This document shows positions 18,250 to 27,186 of a DNA stretch of 64,000 nucleotides, piece by piece. The stretch lies in NCBI GenBank assembly GCA_026705765.1, contig JAPPAB010000054.1, forward strand, positions 1-64,000. The letters are read 5' to 3'. The notes beneath the pieces were generated by a model. It was not told where the DNA came from. It ran no database searches and saw only the letters and a program-made list of their open reading frames with translations. This DNA is from Gemmatimonadota bacterium (GTDB taxonomy: Bacteria; Latescibacterota; UBA2968). Both the position numbers and the translations under genes were made by a program. Every line of letters starts with the position of its first letter. Positions within the stretch are counted from its first letter, which is position 1.

Positions 18250-19674
18250 TTAACGGTTTCGGTAGGCATCGACAAATCTCAGAAAATCGCCAAATCCAAC
18301 CTTGCCATCGCCGTCTAAGTCGTATTTGGCTTCGTCAGTACCGAAAGCCTGGGTAAATTCGAGAAAGTCGGTAAAGTCGAGTTTGCCGTCGGCATTAAAG
18401 TCAACTTTGGAGAGATCAAGAGGTGGCCGTCTGAGAATGGGTATGTGAGACGTATTAGATGAAAAGATGCTTGAGACAACATCTTGTGATACGTCAAACC
18501 ACTGGTTGAGCACCGAGGCATAGACGTGGCGGAAGTCGTGATCGTAGTAAAAGTCTCCTCGTCTGTCAACCTGTTCAAAATTGGGGGCTGGACCTGAAAT
18601 GCCCGCCTGAACCGATGGACCAAAGAAGAACATGGGGGCAGATGTGCCGTGATCGGTACCTGCGCTGCCGTTTTCTTTTGTTCGACGGCCAAATTCCGAG
18701 ATGCTCATGCCGAGCACGCGGTCTTGCAACTGATGTTGCCGCAGGTCCTGAACAAAAGCCGTGACTGCTCCATTGAGATCTCTCATCAGGTTATTGTGGC
18801 GGTTGAGTTGATTGGCGTGTGTGTCGTATCCGCCCTGTGAGACCAGATATACTTTGGATTGCAAACCACCTGCGATCAATCGCGCGACCAGACTGAGCTG
18901 GTTGGCGAGCGAATTATTGGCGGGATATTCAACCCTGTTCGCGCCTCTATTTGCGGCTTCTTTGACCTGTGTGGAGTATTGTAGGGATTCAAAATTGATG
19001 CGGCGGATAAAGTCGAGTTCATATCCAGCCGGTGTGGGGATTTGACCGTCTTCGATAATCTGGTTGCCCCGCTCCACGAGATAGACAAATTGCCTGGGGT
19101 TGCGCAGTGCAATGCCCATGGCACCATTTTTGCCCAATAGGGCGAGGGAAAGCACGGGACCGATATCAACTGCCAGAGGTTGTTCTGGCAGAGTGTCTGG
19201 GAATCCCGGAGTCTGGGATTCAAAATAGCGTCCCAGCCAACCGTGACTCAAAAATTCGTCGGAATTCGATGCGGTCATCCAGATGTCGGTTGATCGGAAG
19301 TGCGATCGGTTGGGATTGGGATATCCCACCCCCTGCATGGCCATCAACTGACCTTCGTCATAGAGTTCTTTGAATCCGGTGAGTTGGGGATGCAGGCCCT
19401 GTGTTGGGGTGAGTCTGAGGGCTTCTTGTTTTGTGATGTGGATTTTTGGGCGAGCTTGATAATAGGCATCGTTTTCAAAATTGACCAGGGTATTGAGGCC
19501 GTCATTACCGCCATTGAGGCGAATGATAACGAGCACGCGGTCGGTCTCGCTGAGGGCTGCTGCAGCCAGGGGACCTACGGCTTCGGCGCGCCCATAAGCC
19601 CGCGTCATAAAACCGCCGAGTGCAAACCCGGCACCACCTCGGGTTGCATTTTTCATAAAGTCGCGTCTGTTCAT
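18250..19674 (-). CDS. DUF1501 exported protein with dockerin-like C-terminal repeats
   Basis: The 474-residue protein starts with a twin-arginine-like signal (MNRRDFMKNATRGGAGFALGG). The DUF1501 sulfatase-like domain follows: VLVIIRLNGGNDGLNTLVN near residue 48, the Ser/Asp/His-containing stretch QGGYDTHANQ near 280, and GTDHGTSAPMFFFG near 345. The last 50 residues hold two EF-hand-like repeats (DFNADGKLDFTDFLEF and DLDGDGKVGFGDFLRF) very like those of the metalloprotease at 11005. DUF1501 proteins travel with DUF1800 proteins in planctomycetes and related groups. Here the DUF1800 gene is 39 bases upstream on the same strand. The biochemical role is unknown. Confidence 0.93.
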   Translation of the reverse strand: MNRRDFMKNATRGGAGFALGGFMTRAYGRAEAVGPLAAAALSETDRVLVIIRLNGGNDGLNTLVNFENDAYYQARPKIHITKQEALRLTPTQGLHPQLTGFKELYDEGQLMAMQGVGYPNPNRSHFRSTDIWMTASNSDEFLSHGWLGRYFESQTPGFPDTLPEQPLAVDIGPVLSLALLGKNGAMGIALRNPRQFVYLVERGNQIIEDGQIPTPAGYELDFIRRINFESLQYSTQVKEAANRGANRVEYPANNSLANQLSLVARLIAGGLQSKVYLVSQGGYDTHANQLNRHNNLMRDLNGAVTAFVQDLRQHQLQDRVLGMSISEFGRRTKENGSAGTDHGTSAPMFFFGPSVQAGISGPAPNFEQVDRRGDFYYDHDFRHVYASVLNQWFDVSQDVVSSIFSSNTSHIPILRRPPLDLSKVDFNADGKLDFTDFLEFTQAFGTDEAKYDLDGDGKVGFGDFLRFVDAYRNR

Positions 19675-19713
19675 AACGAGCTCCTTCTGGAGGCTAACAG
19701 GCAGGCCTCAAGT

Positions 19714-21186
19714 CTAATTCAGTTGATAGTCGGGCAATTCAAAGATGAGTTTGAGGATATTCTTGATGCGTCGGGGAGCTGCAATATCGTCGGGGTTCCA
19801 GTCATAGACATCGGCGCCTTCGAGGAGTGTTTCCAAAAACATTTCGAGACGATATTCATCAACTGGAAAGGCCGTCAGACATTCTCCCATGTCGCGAACG
19901 AGTTTTTCTGCGTCGTAGGGTTCGGGAAATGCCTTGACGAATCCCACTGCATCTGGATTGAGAATGGTGTAACGATTGGGATTGCGCGGTTTGGCATCGA
20001 CCATTTCGTCGGTCATTTTGTGGCGTTCGGGCAGTGTTGATGTGCTGATCCATAGCCGATATCCAGGCCACCCGGCCACATTGGGAGGATCGAGCAGTTT
20101 CTGACCGAGCACCTGGGCGATATAAACGAGGTACTCGGAACTGATGCTCCACCCATTCCCAGCTTTGAAACCGAGACTGCGCGCTGTGCCGGCGACGAGT
20201 TCGACGGGGCTTTTGATTTTGGAGCCGATGATGGCTGGATCGAAGAAGTGCTGGCTTAAGAGCAATGTCTTCAAAACCGGTTTGATTTCGTAGTTGTTGT
20301 CGCGCATGATTTGCGCGAGTGCCGAGACGACGTTTTTGTCTGGATGTTCATAGACAAATTCGCGATAGAGTTTGCCGCATATAAATTCAGCTGTGACTTC
20401 TTGCTGGAAGATGATGTCGATAATGTCTTGCTCATTGAAGTTGCCGGTTTGTCCCAGGAATGTTTTCTGACCTTTGTCGAATCGGTTTTCTCTAAATTCG
20501 GGTCGCTTACCTACGACAACCCAACCTGTGAGCGCGCGAGCCGCTTCTCCGATGTCTTGTTCTGTGTAGGTGCTGCCCTCGCCCATGGTGAATAATTCCA
20601 TGAGTTCCCGGGCGTAATTTTCATTGGGTCTTCCCACTCTGTTGGTGTTGCTGTCGAGGTAGTAGATCATGGCCGGATCGCGCGTGACGCCCTCTACGAG
20701 TGTTTTGAAGTTGCCGACGGCGTGCTTGCGGAACAGGTAATTTTGGAGATACATCCACTGTGGGCGTCTGACATCTTTGGCCTGGGTGGCAAAGTGATCG
20801 TGCCAGAAGAGTACCATGCGCTCTTGAATTGAGAGTTCCTGGTTGACGATGAGTGCCATCCACCAGGCGCGGGTCTGGTCAACTCGCTGGCGCTCAATTT
20901 TGCGCTCATCTTGATTCGGTCTTTGAAATGGATCCTGATAAACCCACTGATCGGGTGGACTGGGAGGTAAAAAAGGCATTTCCAGAAGGCGATCTACAAT
21001 GGCTTCTGGCGTGCTTTGCACGGCTTCTGCAATTTCTTTTGGCGTTGGGCCAATCAGGGTGCGCCGCAAGAGGTGTGCCGCCCGGTGCTCATCCCATGGC
21101 TGTTCTGCCGAGGGGATATACGGTTCGAGTCCCGTGGATGCATACGCAAGTTTGGGCGCAACGGGAAAGTGTTCGCGGTTGGACAC
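19714..21186 (-). CDS. DUF1800 family protein
   Basis: This 490-residue protein has the DUF1800 hallmarks: AHLLRRTLIGPTPKEI near residue 35, MVLFWHDHFAT near 120, NENYARELMELFTMGEGSTYTEQDI near 190, and ALTGW. It shows no obvious N-terminal signal, although many relatives have one. It is the first gene of a two-gene unit with DUF1501. The family is widespread in Planctomycetes and in FCB-like phyla, with no established activity. The two proteins are thought to act together because the genes are linked. Confidence 0.93.
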   Translation of the reverse strand: MSNREHFPVAPKLAYASTGLEPYIPSAEQPWDEHRAAHLLRRTLIGPTPKEIAEAVQSTPEAIVDRLLEMPFLPPSPPDQWVYQDPFQRPNQDERKIERQRVDQTRAWWMALIVNQELSIQERMVLFWHDHFATQAKDVRRPQWMYLQNYLFRKHAVGNFKTLVEGVTRDPAMIYYLDSNTNRVGRPNENYARELMELFTMGEGSTYTEQDIGEAARALTGWVVVGKRPEFRENRFDKGQKTFLGQTGNFNEQDIIDIIFQQEVTAEFICGKLYREFVYEHPDKNVVSALAQIMRDNNYEIKPVLKTLLLSQHFFDPAIIGSKIKSPVELVAGTARSLGFKAGNGWSISSEYLVYIAQVLGQKLLDPPNVAGWPGYRLWISTSTLPERHKMTDEMVDAKPRNPNRYTILNPDAVGFVKAFPEPYDAEKLVRDMGECLTAFPVDEYRLEMFLETLLEGADVYDWNPDDIAAPRRIKNILKLIFELPDYQLN

Positions 21187-21239
21187 GGATGCTCCTCCTC
21201 TTGATTAAATTTTTGGGGAAGTGCAAATATATGGTCAAT

Positions 21240-21384
21240 ATGACAAATTTGCGCTATTAGAGCAAGTTAATATTTTGAATGTGCAAAAGTTTGATATTGG
21301 ATGGTAAATTTTTAAGAATGTTGGTGGTGAGATAATATTTATAACATAATGACAAATTTGCGCTATTAGAGCAAGTTAATATTT
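21240..21384. repeat. Two identical 36-bp direct repeats in an AT-rich intergenic region
   Basis: Copies at 21240-21275 and 21349-21384 are identical over 36 bases, beginning ATGACAAATTTGCGC and ending GTTAATATTT. Their starts are 109 bases apart. Each contains CAAATTTG and an ATTA/TAAT pair. A short AATATTTGTAAATATTTGTAAATA tract follows the second copy. The pair fills most of the 223-base gap before the DUF1800 gene. It could be an operator, a recombination scar or an element end. Confidence 0.85.
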
Positions 21385-21409
21385 GTAAATATTTGTAAAT
21401 ACTAAAGCT

Positions 21410-21727
21410 TCAGGGAGAATATTTGGTGAGAGAGTCGAGCAATGCGCGTTGTGCAGCCAAATTTCTTTCCGATGCCACGACAATGGTTTCCTGAATTTTG
21501 ATACGGGCGTGTTCTATTTTTTCTGCCTGTTCTTTTGGGATGCCCAGGGCGATATTGCGATGAATTTCGCTTTGCAGACTGTCGCGCAGGGTTTGCAGGC
21601 GGATGCGCTCTTCATCCAATGTCTTTTGGGCTTGTGTAACCTTCGCCTTTTGACTTTCGAGAACGGGATTGGTTCCCGAACAAGCAAAGATCAGGATGAT
21701 AGCGAAAAATAAGAGAAAACGAGGCAT
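21410..21727 (-). CDS. Small coiled-coil lipoprotein
   Basis: This 105-residue protein starts with a hydrophobic signal and lipobox (MPRFLLFFAIILIFAC). One long charged heptad-like helix follows (QKAKVTQAQKTLDEERIRLQTLRDSLQSEI, then KIQETIVVASERNLAAQRALL). It starts one base after the stop of the RelA/SpoT-like gene, so it is likely the last gene of the dinG-rsh-lipoprotein operon. I do not recognise the family. Its size and helix resemble small outer-membrane-tethered lipoproteins, but no function can be assigned. Confidence 0.8.
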   Translation of the reverse strand: MPRFLLFFAIILIFACSGTNPVLESQKAKVTQAQKTLDEERIRLQTLRDSLQSEIHRNIALGIPKEQAEKIEHARIKIQETIVVASERNLAAQRALLDSLTKYSP

Positions 21728-21728
21728 A

Positions 21729-23150
21729 TTATTTCAGGCTATTGAAATAGTGCTGGATGTGGCGACGGGCGCGGTAGGTTTTTACGCGGTTGATCCAGCT
21801 CTTTTTGGGATGCTGGTTTGGATCGGTGTCAATTTCAACGGTGTCGCCCCAGGCAAGTTTGGAGAATGGATAAGCCCGCGCGCCGTTGATACGGCCTCCT
21901 TTGCATTGTAAGCCGAGGTCGGTATGTACGGCAAAGGCAAAATCGACGACGGTCGCATCTTCGGGCAATATAAAGGGATCACCCCTGGGGGTGAGTGCGA
22001 CAATTTCTCGGGTAAAGAGAATGCGTTTGAGTTCAGTCATCAGGTGATGGGAGGCATCGGCGCGGTCGTACCAATCGACAAAATCGTGCAACCAGCGCGT
22101 GCGTCGCTCTTCGTGTTGTGCGTCTCCGCGCAATGCGGCGATGCCAAATTCGCCCAGGCGATGCATTGCAGGGGTTTGAATGTGGATTTCGTAGCGTTGA
22201 TCCCTGTGGTGGACGCTGGTATGCAGGGCCTGATAACCATTGCGTTTGGACAGGGATATAAAATCTTTGAAACGCTCCATAACGGGGAGGAAGTGCTCGT
22301 GTAAAATACCCAGGGCCAAATAACACAGACGACGGCGCGAGACAATGACTTCGACTGCGTAGCGATCCTGGATTTGACTGAGGGGACGATGTTGCATTTT
22401 GCGGTAAATGCTGCCCAAACTTTTCTGTTGTACGCGCACACTTGTCCGCACGCCATTGGCGTTGAGCAAGTTGCGAATTGTGTCCTGGAATTTTACGAGA
22501 TGCCCGGTTGGTTCTGTTCTAAATGTCGTCTGTATCTGATTCGCGATACGCGGTTCAAGGCAGCAGAGGCTGCGGTCTTCAAGCTCGCGGCGAATGCGGG
22601 CCATGCCCAATAAGTGCGATAGGGGCGCGTATATATCAATGGTTTCTCGCGCAATGCGTTGTCGCCTGTCGATTTCTGAAATACCGTCGAGGCTGCGCAT
22701 GTTATACATGCGGTCAGCTAATTTGAGGATGAGTACGCGAGGGTCTCTTCTGGCATGGGTGAACAGATGTTGCAGGGTGGCAATGCGCCGCGCAGTGCGA
22801 CCGGCTTTTGATCCTTCTACTTTTGTAACGCCGCTGACGAGGGTGGCAATGTTTTTGCCAAAGGTGGGTTCAATGTCGTTAAGGGTCAGGGCAGAGTCTT
22901 CAACGGCGTCGTGCAATAGTGCCGCTGCCATCATTTCCGCGTCGCGTGCAAAGCCCAATTCAGAAGCCAGGATGAGTGCCACGCCGATGGGATGGGTAAT
23001 ATACGGTTGCCCGGCGTCGCGGTCCTGGCCTTCGTGGCTGGCATTGGCGAAGTGGTATGCATGCCCGACGAGCGGATGATTGCGCTGGGGGATTTGTACC
23101 AGCAATTTCCGCAGAGGTTCGCGTATGGATGTCAGGTGTTTGGTATTCAC
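21729..23150 (-). CDS. Short RelA/SpoT homologue (HD hydrolase, diverged synthetase, TGS)
   Basis: The start is GTG 23150, overlapping the dinG stop in GTGA. The 473-residue protein has an HD domain with intact (p)ppGpp-hydrolase motifs: HAYHFANASHEGQDRD, PYITHP, LLHDAVED (about residue 78), and LADRMYNMRSL. A synthetase-like region (about 215-350) follows, with FKDFISLSKRNGYQALHTSV and EIHIQT. A TGS domain (about 375-440) comes next. The usual YDLxAxR core is IQDRYAVEV here, so synthesis may be weak or lost. Canonical Rel/SpoT proteins run to about 700-750 residues; this one ends after TGS, without the helical, zinc-finger and ACT regions. A mainly hydrolytic SpoT role is inferred. Confidence 0.88.
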   Translation of the reverse strand: MNTKHLTSIREPLRKLLVQIPQRNHPLVGHAYHFANASHEGQDRDAGQPYITHPIGVALILASELGFARDAEMMAAALLHDAVEDSALTLNDIEPTFGKNIATLVSGVTKVEGSKAGRTARRIATLQHLFTHARRDPRVLILKLADRMYNMRSLDGISEIDRRQRIARETIDIYAPLSHLLGMARIRRELEDRSLCCLEPRIANQIQTTFRTEPTGHLVKFQDTIRNLLNANGVRTSVRVQQKSLGSIYRKMQHRPLSQIQDRYAVEVIVSRRRLCYLALGILHEHFLPVMERFKDFISLSKRNGYQALHTSVHHRDQRYEIHIQTPAMHRLGEFGIAALRGDAQHEERRTRWLHDFVDWYDRADASHHLMTELKRILFTREIVALTPRGDPFILPEDATVVDFAFAVHTDLGLQCKGGRINGARAYPFSKLAWGDTVEIDTDPNQHPKKSWINRVKTYRARRHIQHYFNSLK

Positions 23151-25996
23151 GACGCACTCGCTTTGTCGAACCAGTTTTTGATGGCTTGCAATAAATGGTC
23201 TGGTGCTCGAAACGCCCGATGTTGAACTGGCAATGCTTCGAGAAAGGCTCGCCCATAGAAAGTGGATAAAACCCGACTGTCGAAGACGATGACAATGCCT
23301 CTGTCGGATTTGTTGCGTATCAGGCGACCAAAACCCTGGCGAAATTTGAGAATGGCTTCGGGGACTGAATAGTGTAAAAAAGGATTTTTGCCCTGTTTTT
23401 CGAGTTCTTCCATGTGCGCTGCAACGAGGGGTTCAGATGGCACGGCGAAAGGCAAGCGAATAATACCCAGGATTTCGAGGGCTTCGCCGGGGATATCTAC
23501 CCCTTCCCAGAAACTGTCGGTGCCTAGGAGCATTGCACGACGGTGGGTCTTAAAGCGGTCGGTAATGCTGCCGCGCGCACCGTCTATCCCCTGTCCCAGG
23601 AGCAAGATGCCGTCGGACGATAGATCGTTTTTGAGTGCGTCATAAGACTGGTTGAGCATGCTGTAGGACGTGAATAATGCCAGCGTGCCCCGTCCGACTT
23701 TGCGTGCGAGATGGCGCAACAAATCGTCAACAGCTTGTTGAAAATGAGGGGATTTGGGCGATGGCATAAATTGAGGTACGCAGACGAGGGCTTGTAAATT
23801 GTAGTCAAAAGGCGAACCCAGGCAACGCGTTTGTACGCGCGCTTCGGGCATGGTGTCGAGCCCCATGCGCTGAAGAAAGTAGATGAGTTTGCCGCGAATA
23901 CCCAGAGTGGCCGATGTGAAGACGATGGTATGCATTTTGTCGTAGAGTGCTTCGCTCAATACTTCGGCGACGTGCAGGGGCGCGGAGAACAGACGCGTGT
24001 CACTGCTGTTTTCTCGGGTTGGCAATTCAACCCAGTAAACGCATTGTTCATCTTCGGGATGGGTCAAGTGGTTGAGGGCTGCGAGCAGGTTGCTGCATTC
24101 CTGTGCGCGCCCGTCGAGTTCGTTGACGAGTTCGTCCTGGTTGGGAAAGGTGTCGTCGGGCAAGTCTTTGAGCCAATCGCACAGATTTTTTAAGCTGTTG
24201 TTGAGGTCTTTGATCGCTTCGGCAAAGTCATCGAGACTTTCTCCAACCGCTTCAAACGTATTTTCACCCGGGCGATAGCGCACTTTGGGCGTGTAGTAAA
24301 ATTTTCGGCTGCCCTGTTTGCCGTACAAAAATTCCGTGAGGTCTTGAAAAAAGGCCTGCGCTTTGAGATAGATGTCTTCGGCGGCGTTCACGGCTCGCCC
24401 AATGCCTTTGTCAAAGGTGGCGAAGATATTGTCTTTGAGATCGGCTACACCGATCCAGTGACGCAATGCGGGCAGGGTACCGGTGTTCTGAAAACCCGGA
24501 CTGCGCAGTTGATCGGAAAAATTTTTGATTTGCCATATATTGAGTTCGCACCCCAAATATTGTGCGGCAATTTTTTCGATGTTGTGGGCTTCGTCCAGGA
24601 TGAGGTCTTCGTATTCGCCCAGCACGGCATTTTCCGAGACGATGTCGGAAAAGAGCAGGGAGTGATTGATAACTACGATATGTGCTTTTTGGGCAGATCG
24701 GCGCACGGCGTTGGCAAAACACTGTCCGTTGGTGCGGCACTTTTGCGAGCGGCAATACCCCGAGTCGGAACACACTTTTGACCACAGACTGGCATAGCGA
24801 CGCATATCAAAGCCGTTGTTTTCCGAGATGTCACCGGTTTGCGTTTGTTCTGCCCATATAACGAGGGATAAAGCGCCTTCGCGCTCGTCTTCGGTAAAGA
24901 AGGTTTCGATATTGGCGAGTGCGGCATGCCAGCGGTTGAGGCATATATAGTTGCTGCGACCTTTGAGCAGGACATAGCTGAAGGGGATATCCAGGGTGCG
25001 TTCGAGGTGGGGCAGGTCTTTGAAGAACAATTGTTCCTGAAGATTTTTGGTATTGGTGGATACAATGACGCGGCGGCCATTTTGTGCGGCGTGGTGAATG
25101 GCCGGGGTGAGATAGGCCATGGATTTGCCCACACCTGTACCCGCTTCGGCGACGAGGAGATGGTTGTTGTTGAAGGCATTGGCAATGGCGCGTACCATTT
25201 CGATCTGTTCGGCACGCACTTCATATCCTTTGGTTTGTTGGTCAAATGTGCCGCCGGATTCAAACAGGGTGCAGAGCATGTCTATGTCGAGGGGTTCGCT
25301 GTCCTCTGTTTCCGATCGGAGTTCTTCGCCGCCCACATTGGATAGAGGGAGGCCATCTGCCCCGCCACCGCGAATGCGGTTCATAAATTCGCTTTTGATC
25401 GCTTCATTGCCCAGATCGACAAAGATGTTGAGTAAGGGGCTATTTGTGCCTTGCAAAAGCCGCAGTATGTTTTGTTTTGTTTGCAATGAGGTTTCGCGTA
25501 AGATCTCGATGACACCCGGGTATATGCCTGCGAGTTGCTCGGCATCGCAAAGTGCTTTGTGTGCTGATTGGGATTTGACTTCAAAATAGTCCGCGAGCGT
25601 ATTCGCCCGATGATCGGATAAATTGGGCAGGGCAATCTGCGCGAGGTCGCGCACGCTGTGTATGTTGTTGCCAAAGGGCAGGCCAGAGGCTTCAGATAAA
25701 AAGCGGGTTTCAAATCGGCCCTGATGTACGATGAGGGGCTGGTCGCCGGCAAAGGTCATAAAATTTTCGATTGCCGCGTTGATGCGGGGTGCGTTTCTCA
25801 CGTCTTTGAATGCGATGCCCGTCAGGCGCGTTGTTTCTTCGGGTACACCCATTTGGGGGCGCACATAGGTCTGAAAGCGATCGGCTATTTCGCCATCTTT
25901 GACTTTGACAGCACCGATTTCGATTATTTCGGCTTCTTTCGGGTTCAGACCCGTGGTTTCGAGATCGAGGGTTATGTAGGTGTGGAGAATGGACAT
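23147..25996 (-). CDS. dinG: DinG-family iron-sulfur DNA helicase with N-terminal DnaQ-like exonuclease
   Basis: This 949-residue fusion starts with a DEDD exonuclease domain (YITLDLETTGLNP at residue 8; H and D of HKALCDAEQL near 145). The middle acidic site reads HQGRFETRF, with Glu where Asp is usual. The XPD/DinG helicase follows: Walker A AEAGTGVGKSMAYL near 285, four iron-sulfur cysteines in CSDSGYCRSQKCRTNGQC (about 405-425), DEAH in LILDEAHN near 470, and C-terminal motifs including FWEGVDIPGE and QGFGRLIRN. Such proteins unwind DNA with 5'-3' polarity and act in repair. The gene overlaps the RelA/SpoT-like gene downstream, and the exonuclease fusion is usual in Firmicutes-type DinG. 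Confidence 0.94.
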   Translation of the reverse strand: MSILHTYITLDLETTGLNPKEAEIIEIGAVKVKDGEIADRFQTYVRPQMGVPEETTRLTGIAFKDVRNAPRINAAIENFMTFAGDQPLIVHQGRFETRFLSEASGLPFGNNIHSVRDLAQIALPNLSDHRANTLADYFEVKSQSAHKALCDAEQLAGIYPGVIEILRETSLQTKQNILRLLQGTNSPLLNIFVDLGNEAIKSEFMNRIRGGGADGLPLSNVGGEELRSETEDSEPLDIDMLCTLFESGGTFDQQTKGYEVRAEQIEMVRAIANAFNNNHLLVAEAGTGVGKSMAYLTPAIHHAAQNGRRVIVSTNTKNLQEQLFFKDLPHLERTLDIPFSYVLLKGRSNYICLNRWHAALANIETFFTEDEREGALSLVIWAEQTQTGDISENNGFDMRRYASLWSKVCSDSGYCRSQKCRTNGQCFANAVRRSAQKAHIVVINHSLLFSDIVSENAVLGEYEDLILDEAHNIEKIAAQYLGCELNIWQIKNFSDQLRSPGFQNTGTLPALRHWIGVADLKDNIFATFDKGIGRAVNAAEDIYLKAQAFFQDLTEFLYGKQGSRKFYYTPKVRYRPGENTFEAVGESLDDFAEAIKDLNNSLKNLCDWLKDLPDDTFPNQDELVNELDGRAQECSNLLAALNHLTHPEDEQCVYWVELPTRENSSDTRLFSAPLHVAEVLSEALYDKMHTIVFTSATLGIRGKLIYFLQRMGLDTMPEARVQTRCLGSPFDYNLQALVCVPQFMPSPKSPHFQQAVDDLLRHLARKVGRGTLALFTSYSMLNQSYDALKNDLSSDGILLLGQGIDGARGSITDRFKTHRRAMLLGTDSFWEGVDIPGEALEILGIIRLPFAVPSEPLVAAHMEELEKQGKNPFLHYSVPEAILKFRQGFGRLIRNKSDRGIVIVFDSRVLSTFYGRAFLEALPVQHRAFRAPDHLLQAIKNWFDKASAS

Positions 25997-26158
25997 GGGG
26001 AATGAAAAGATCCTGGATGCTTTAAGTTGACTCTTTGAGTTCTGTGCAGTATCATAAATGCCGACCGGTTTTAGATTTTCCGATCGGCTCTTGCTGGTGG
26101 CGATTTATGAATTATACATTACAAAGCCCTGAATTTCAAGGGTTATTGCGGAGGTGAG

Positions 26159-27175
26159 ATGAAAGCGTCTGTTTATCTGGGACCCGAGCGAGTCGAATTG
26201 CGCGATATTGAGGAACCCAAACCGGGCGATGATGAGGTGCTCATCAAGGTGGCGCGGGCGGGTTTGTGCGGTACGGATTTGCATGTTTATCAGGGGCATA
26301 TGGATCAACGAGTGCAAATTCCCCTGGTGATGGGGCACGAGATGTGCGGCGAAATTGTAGAGGTTCCGAAAGATGCCGAGTTTAAAGTGGGAGATCGCGT
26401 GGTGGTTGAACCGACAGTGGCATGTGGGATGTGTGCGGCTTGCCGGCGGGGACACCGTCATGTTTGTCAGAATCTGAATTTTTTAGGTATTGACTCTGCG
26501 GGGGCATTCCAGGCTTTTTGGAATGCACCTCTCGACCGCCTGCACCGCGTACCCGATGCACTGGACGACGATGCCGGTGCGCTTATTGAACCGCTTGCGG
26601 TCGCTGTCCACGATGTTCGGCGTGCAAAGGTGGAATTGGGTGACCGCGCGGTTGTGATTGGCGGTGGCCCGATTGGGATGCTGGTTGCAATGGCGGCGCG
26701 ATTGGATGGGGCCGAGGTGGTGATTTCCGAAGTGAATCCCTTTCGTTTGGCAAAGGCGAGGGCATTGGGCTTTGAGATTGTGAATCCATTGGAAACAGAT
26801 CTTCTCGCATATACCGAAGATTGGACCGGGGGCGCAGGTGCGGATCTCGTATTTGAAGTTAGCGGCAGTGCGCCCGGCGCAAAGGTTATGACGGAGTTGG
26901 CCCGGGTCCGCGGAACCATTGTGCTGGTTGGGGTACACGCTGAACCACCGCCTGTGGATTTGCAGCGTTTTTTTTGGCGGGAATTGCATCTGGTGGGGTG
27001 TCGCGTGTACGAGCCCATAGATTTTGAGCGGGCAATTCGATTGGCGGCGTCTGGCGCGGTTGATGTAAAAGCGCTGGTTACGGATACGCTGCCACTGGCG
27101 GATGCGGCAAAGGGATTTGAACAGATGGTGGCAGGTGGCGAGGTGATGAAGGTGCTTTTAGATTGTCAGGCGTAA
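26159..27175 (+). CDS. Zinc-dependent MDR alcohol/sugar-alcohol dehydrogenase
   Basis: This 338-residue medium-chain dehydrogenase has catalytic zinc ligands in GLCGTDLHVYQGH (Cys and His) and GHEMCGEIVEV. The structural zinc lobe is CGMCAACRRGHRHVC (about residues 83-98), and the NAD(P) motif is VVIGGGPIGMLVA near 165. GCGGAGGTGA provides a strong ribosome-binding site. It resembles sorbitol or threonine dehydrogenases. The next gene, 11 bases on, is a KduD-like SDR and an aldo/keto reductase follows, so a hexuronate or polyol pathway is likely. The exact substrate cannot be read from sequence. Confidence 0.93.
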   Translation: MKASVYLGPERVELRDIEEPKPGDDEVLIKVARAGLCGTDLHVYQGHMDQRVQIPLVMGHEMCGEIVEVPKDAEFKVGDRVVVEPTVACGMCAACRRGHRHVCQNLNFLGIDSAGAFQAFWNAPLDRLHRVPDALDDDAGALIEPLAVAVHDVRRAKVELGDRAVVIGGGPIGMLVAMAARLDGAEVVISEVNPFRLAKARALGFEIVNPLETDLLAYTEDWTGGAGADLVFEVSGSAPGAKVMTELARVRGTIVLVGVHAEPPPVDLQRFFWRELHLVGCRVYEPIDFERAIRLAASGAVDVKALVTDTLPLADAAKGFEQMVAGGEVMKVLLDCQA

Positions 27176-27186
27176 CAGGGGTTATT

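Noticed and set aside
21110-21150. GGTTCGAGTCC motif resembling a tRNA T-arm
   Set aside because: It lies inside the DUF1800 coding sequence and no cloverleaf could be built around it.
21240-21384. Two 36-bp repeats considered as a CRISPR array
   Set aside because: Only two copies exist, the spacer is 73 bases, and no cas gene is near.
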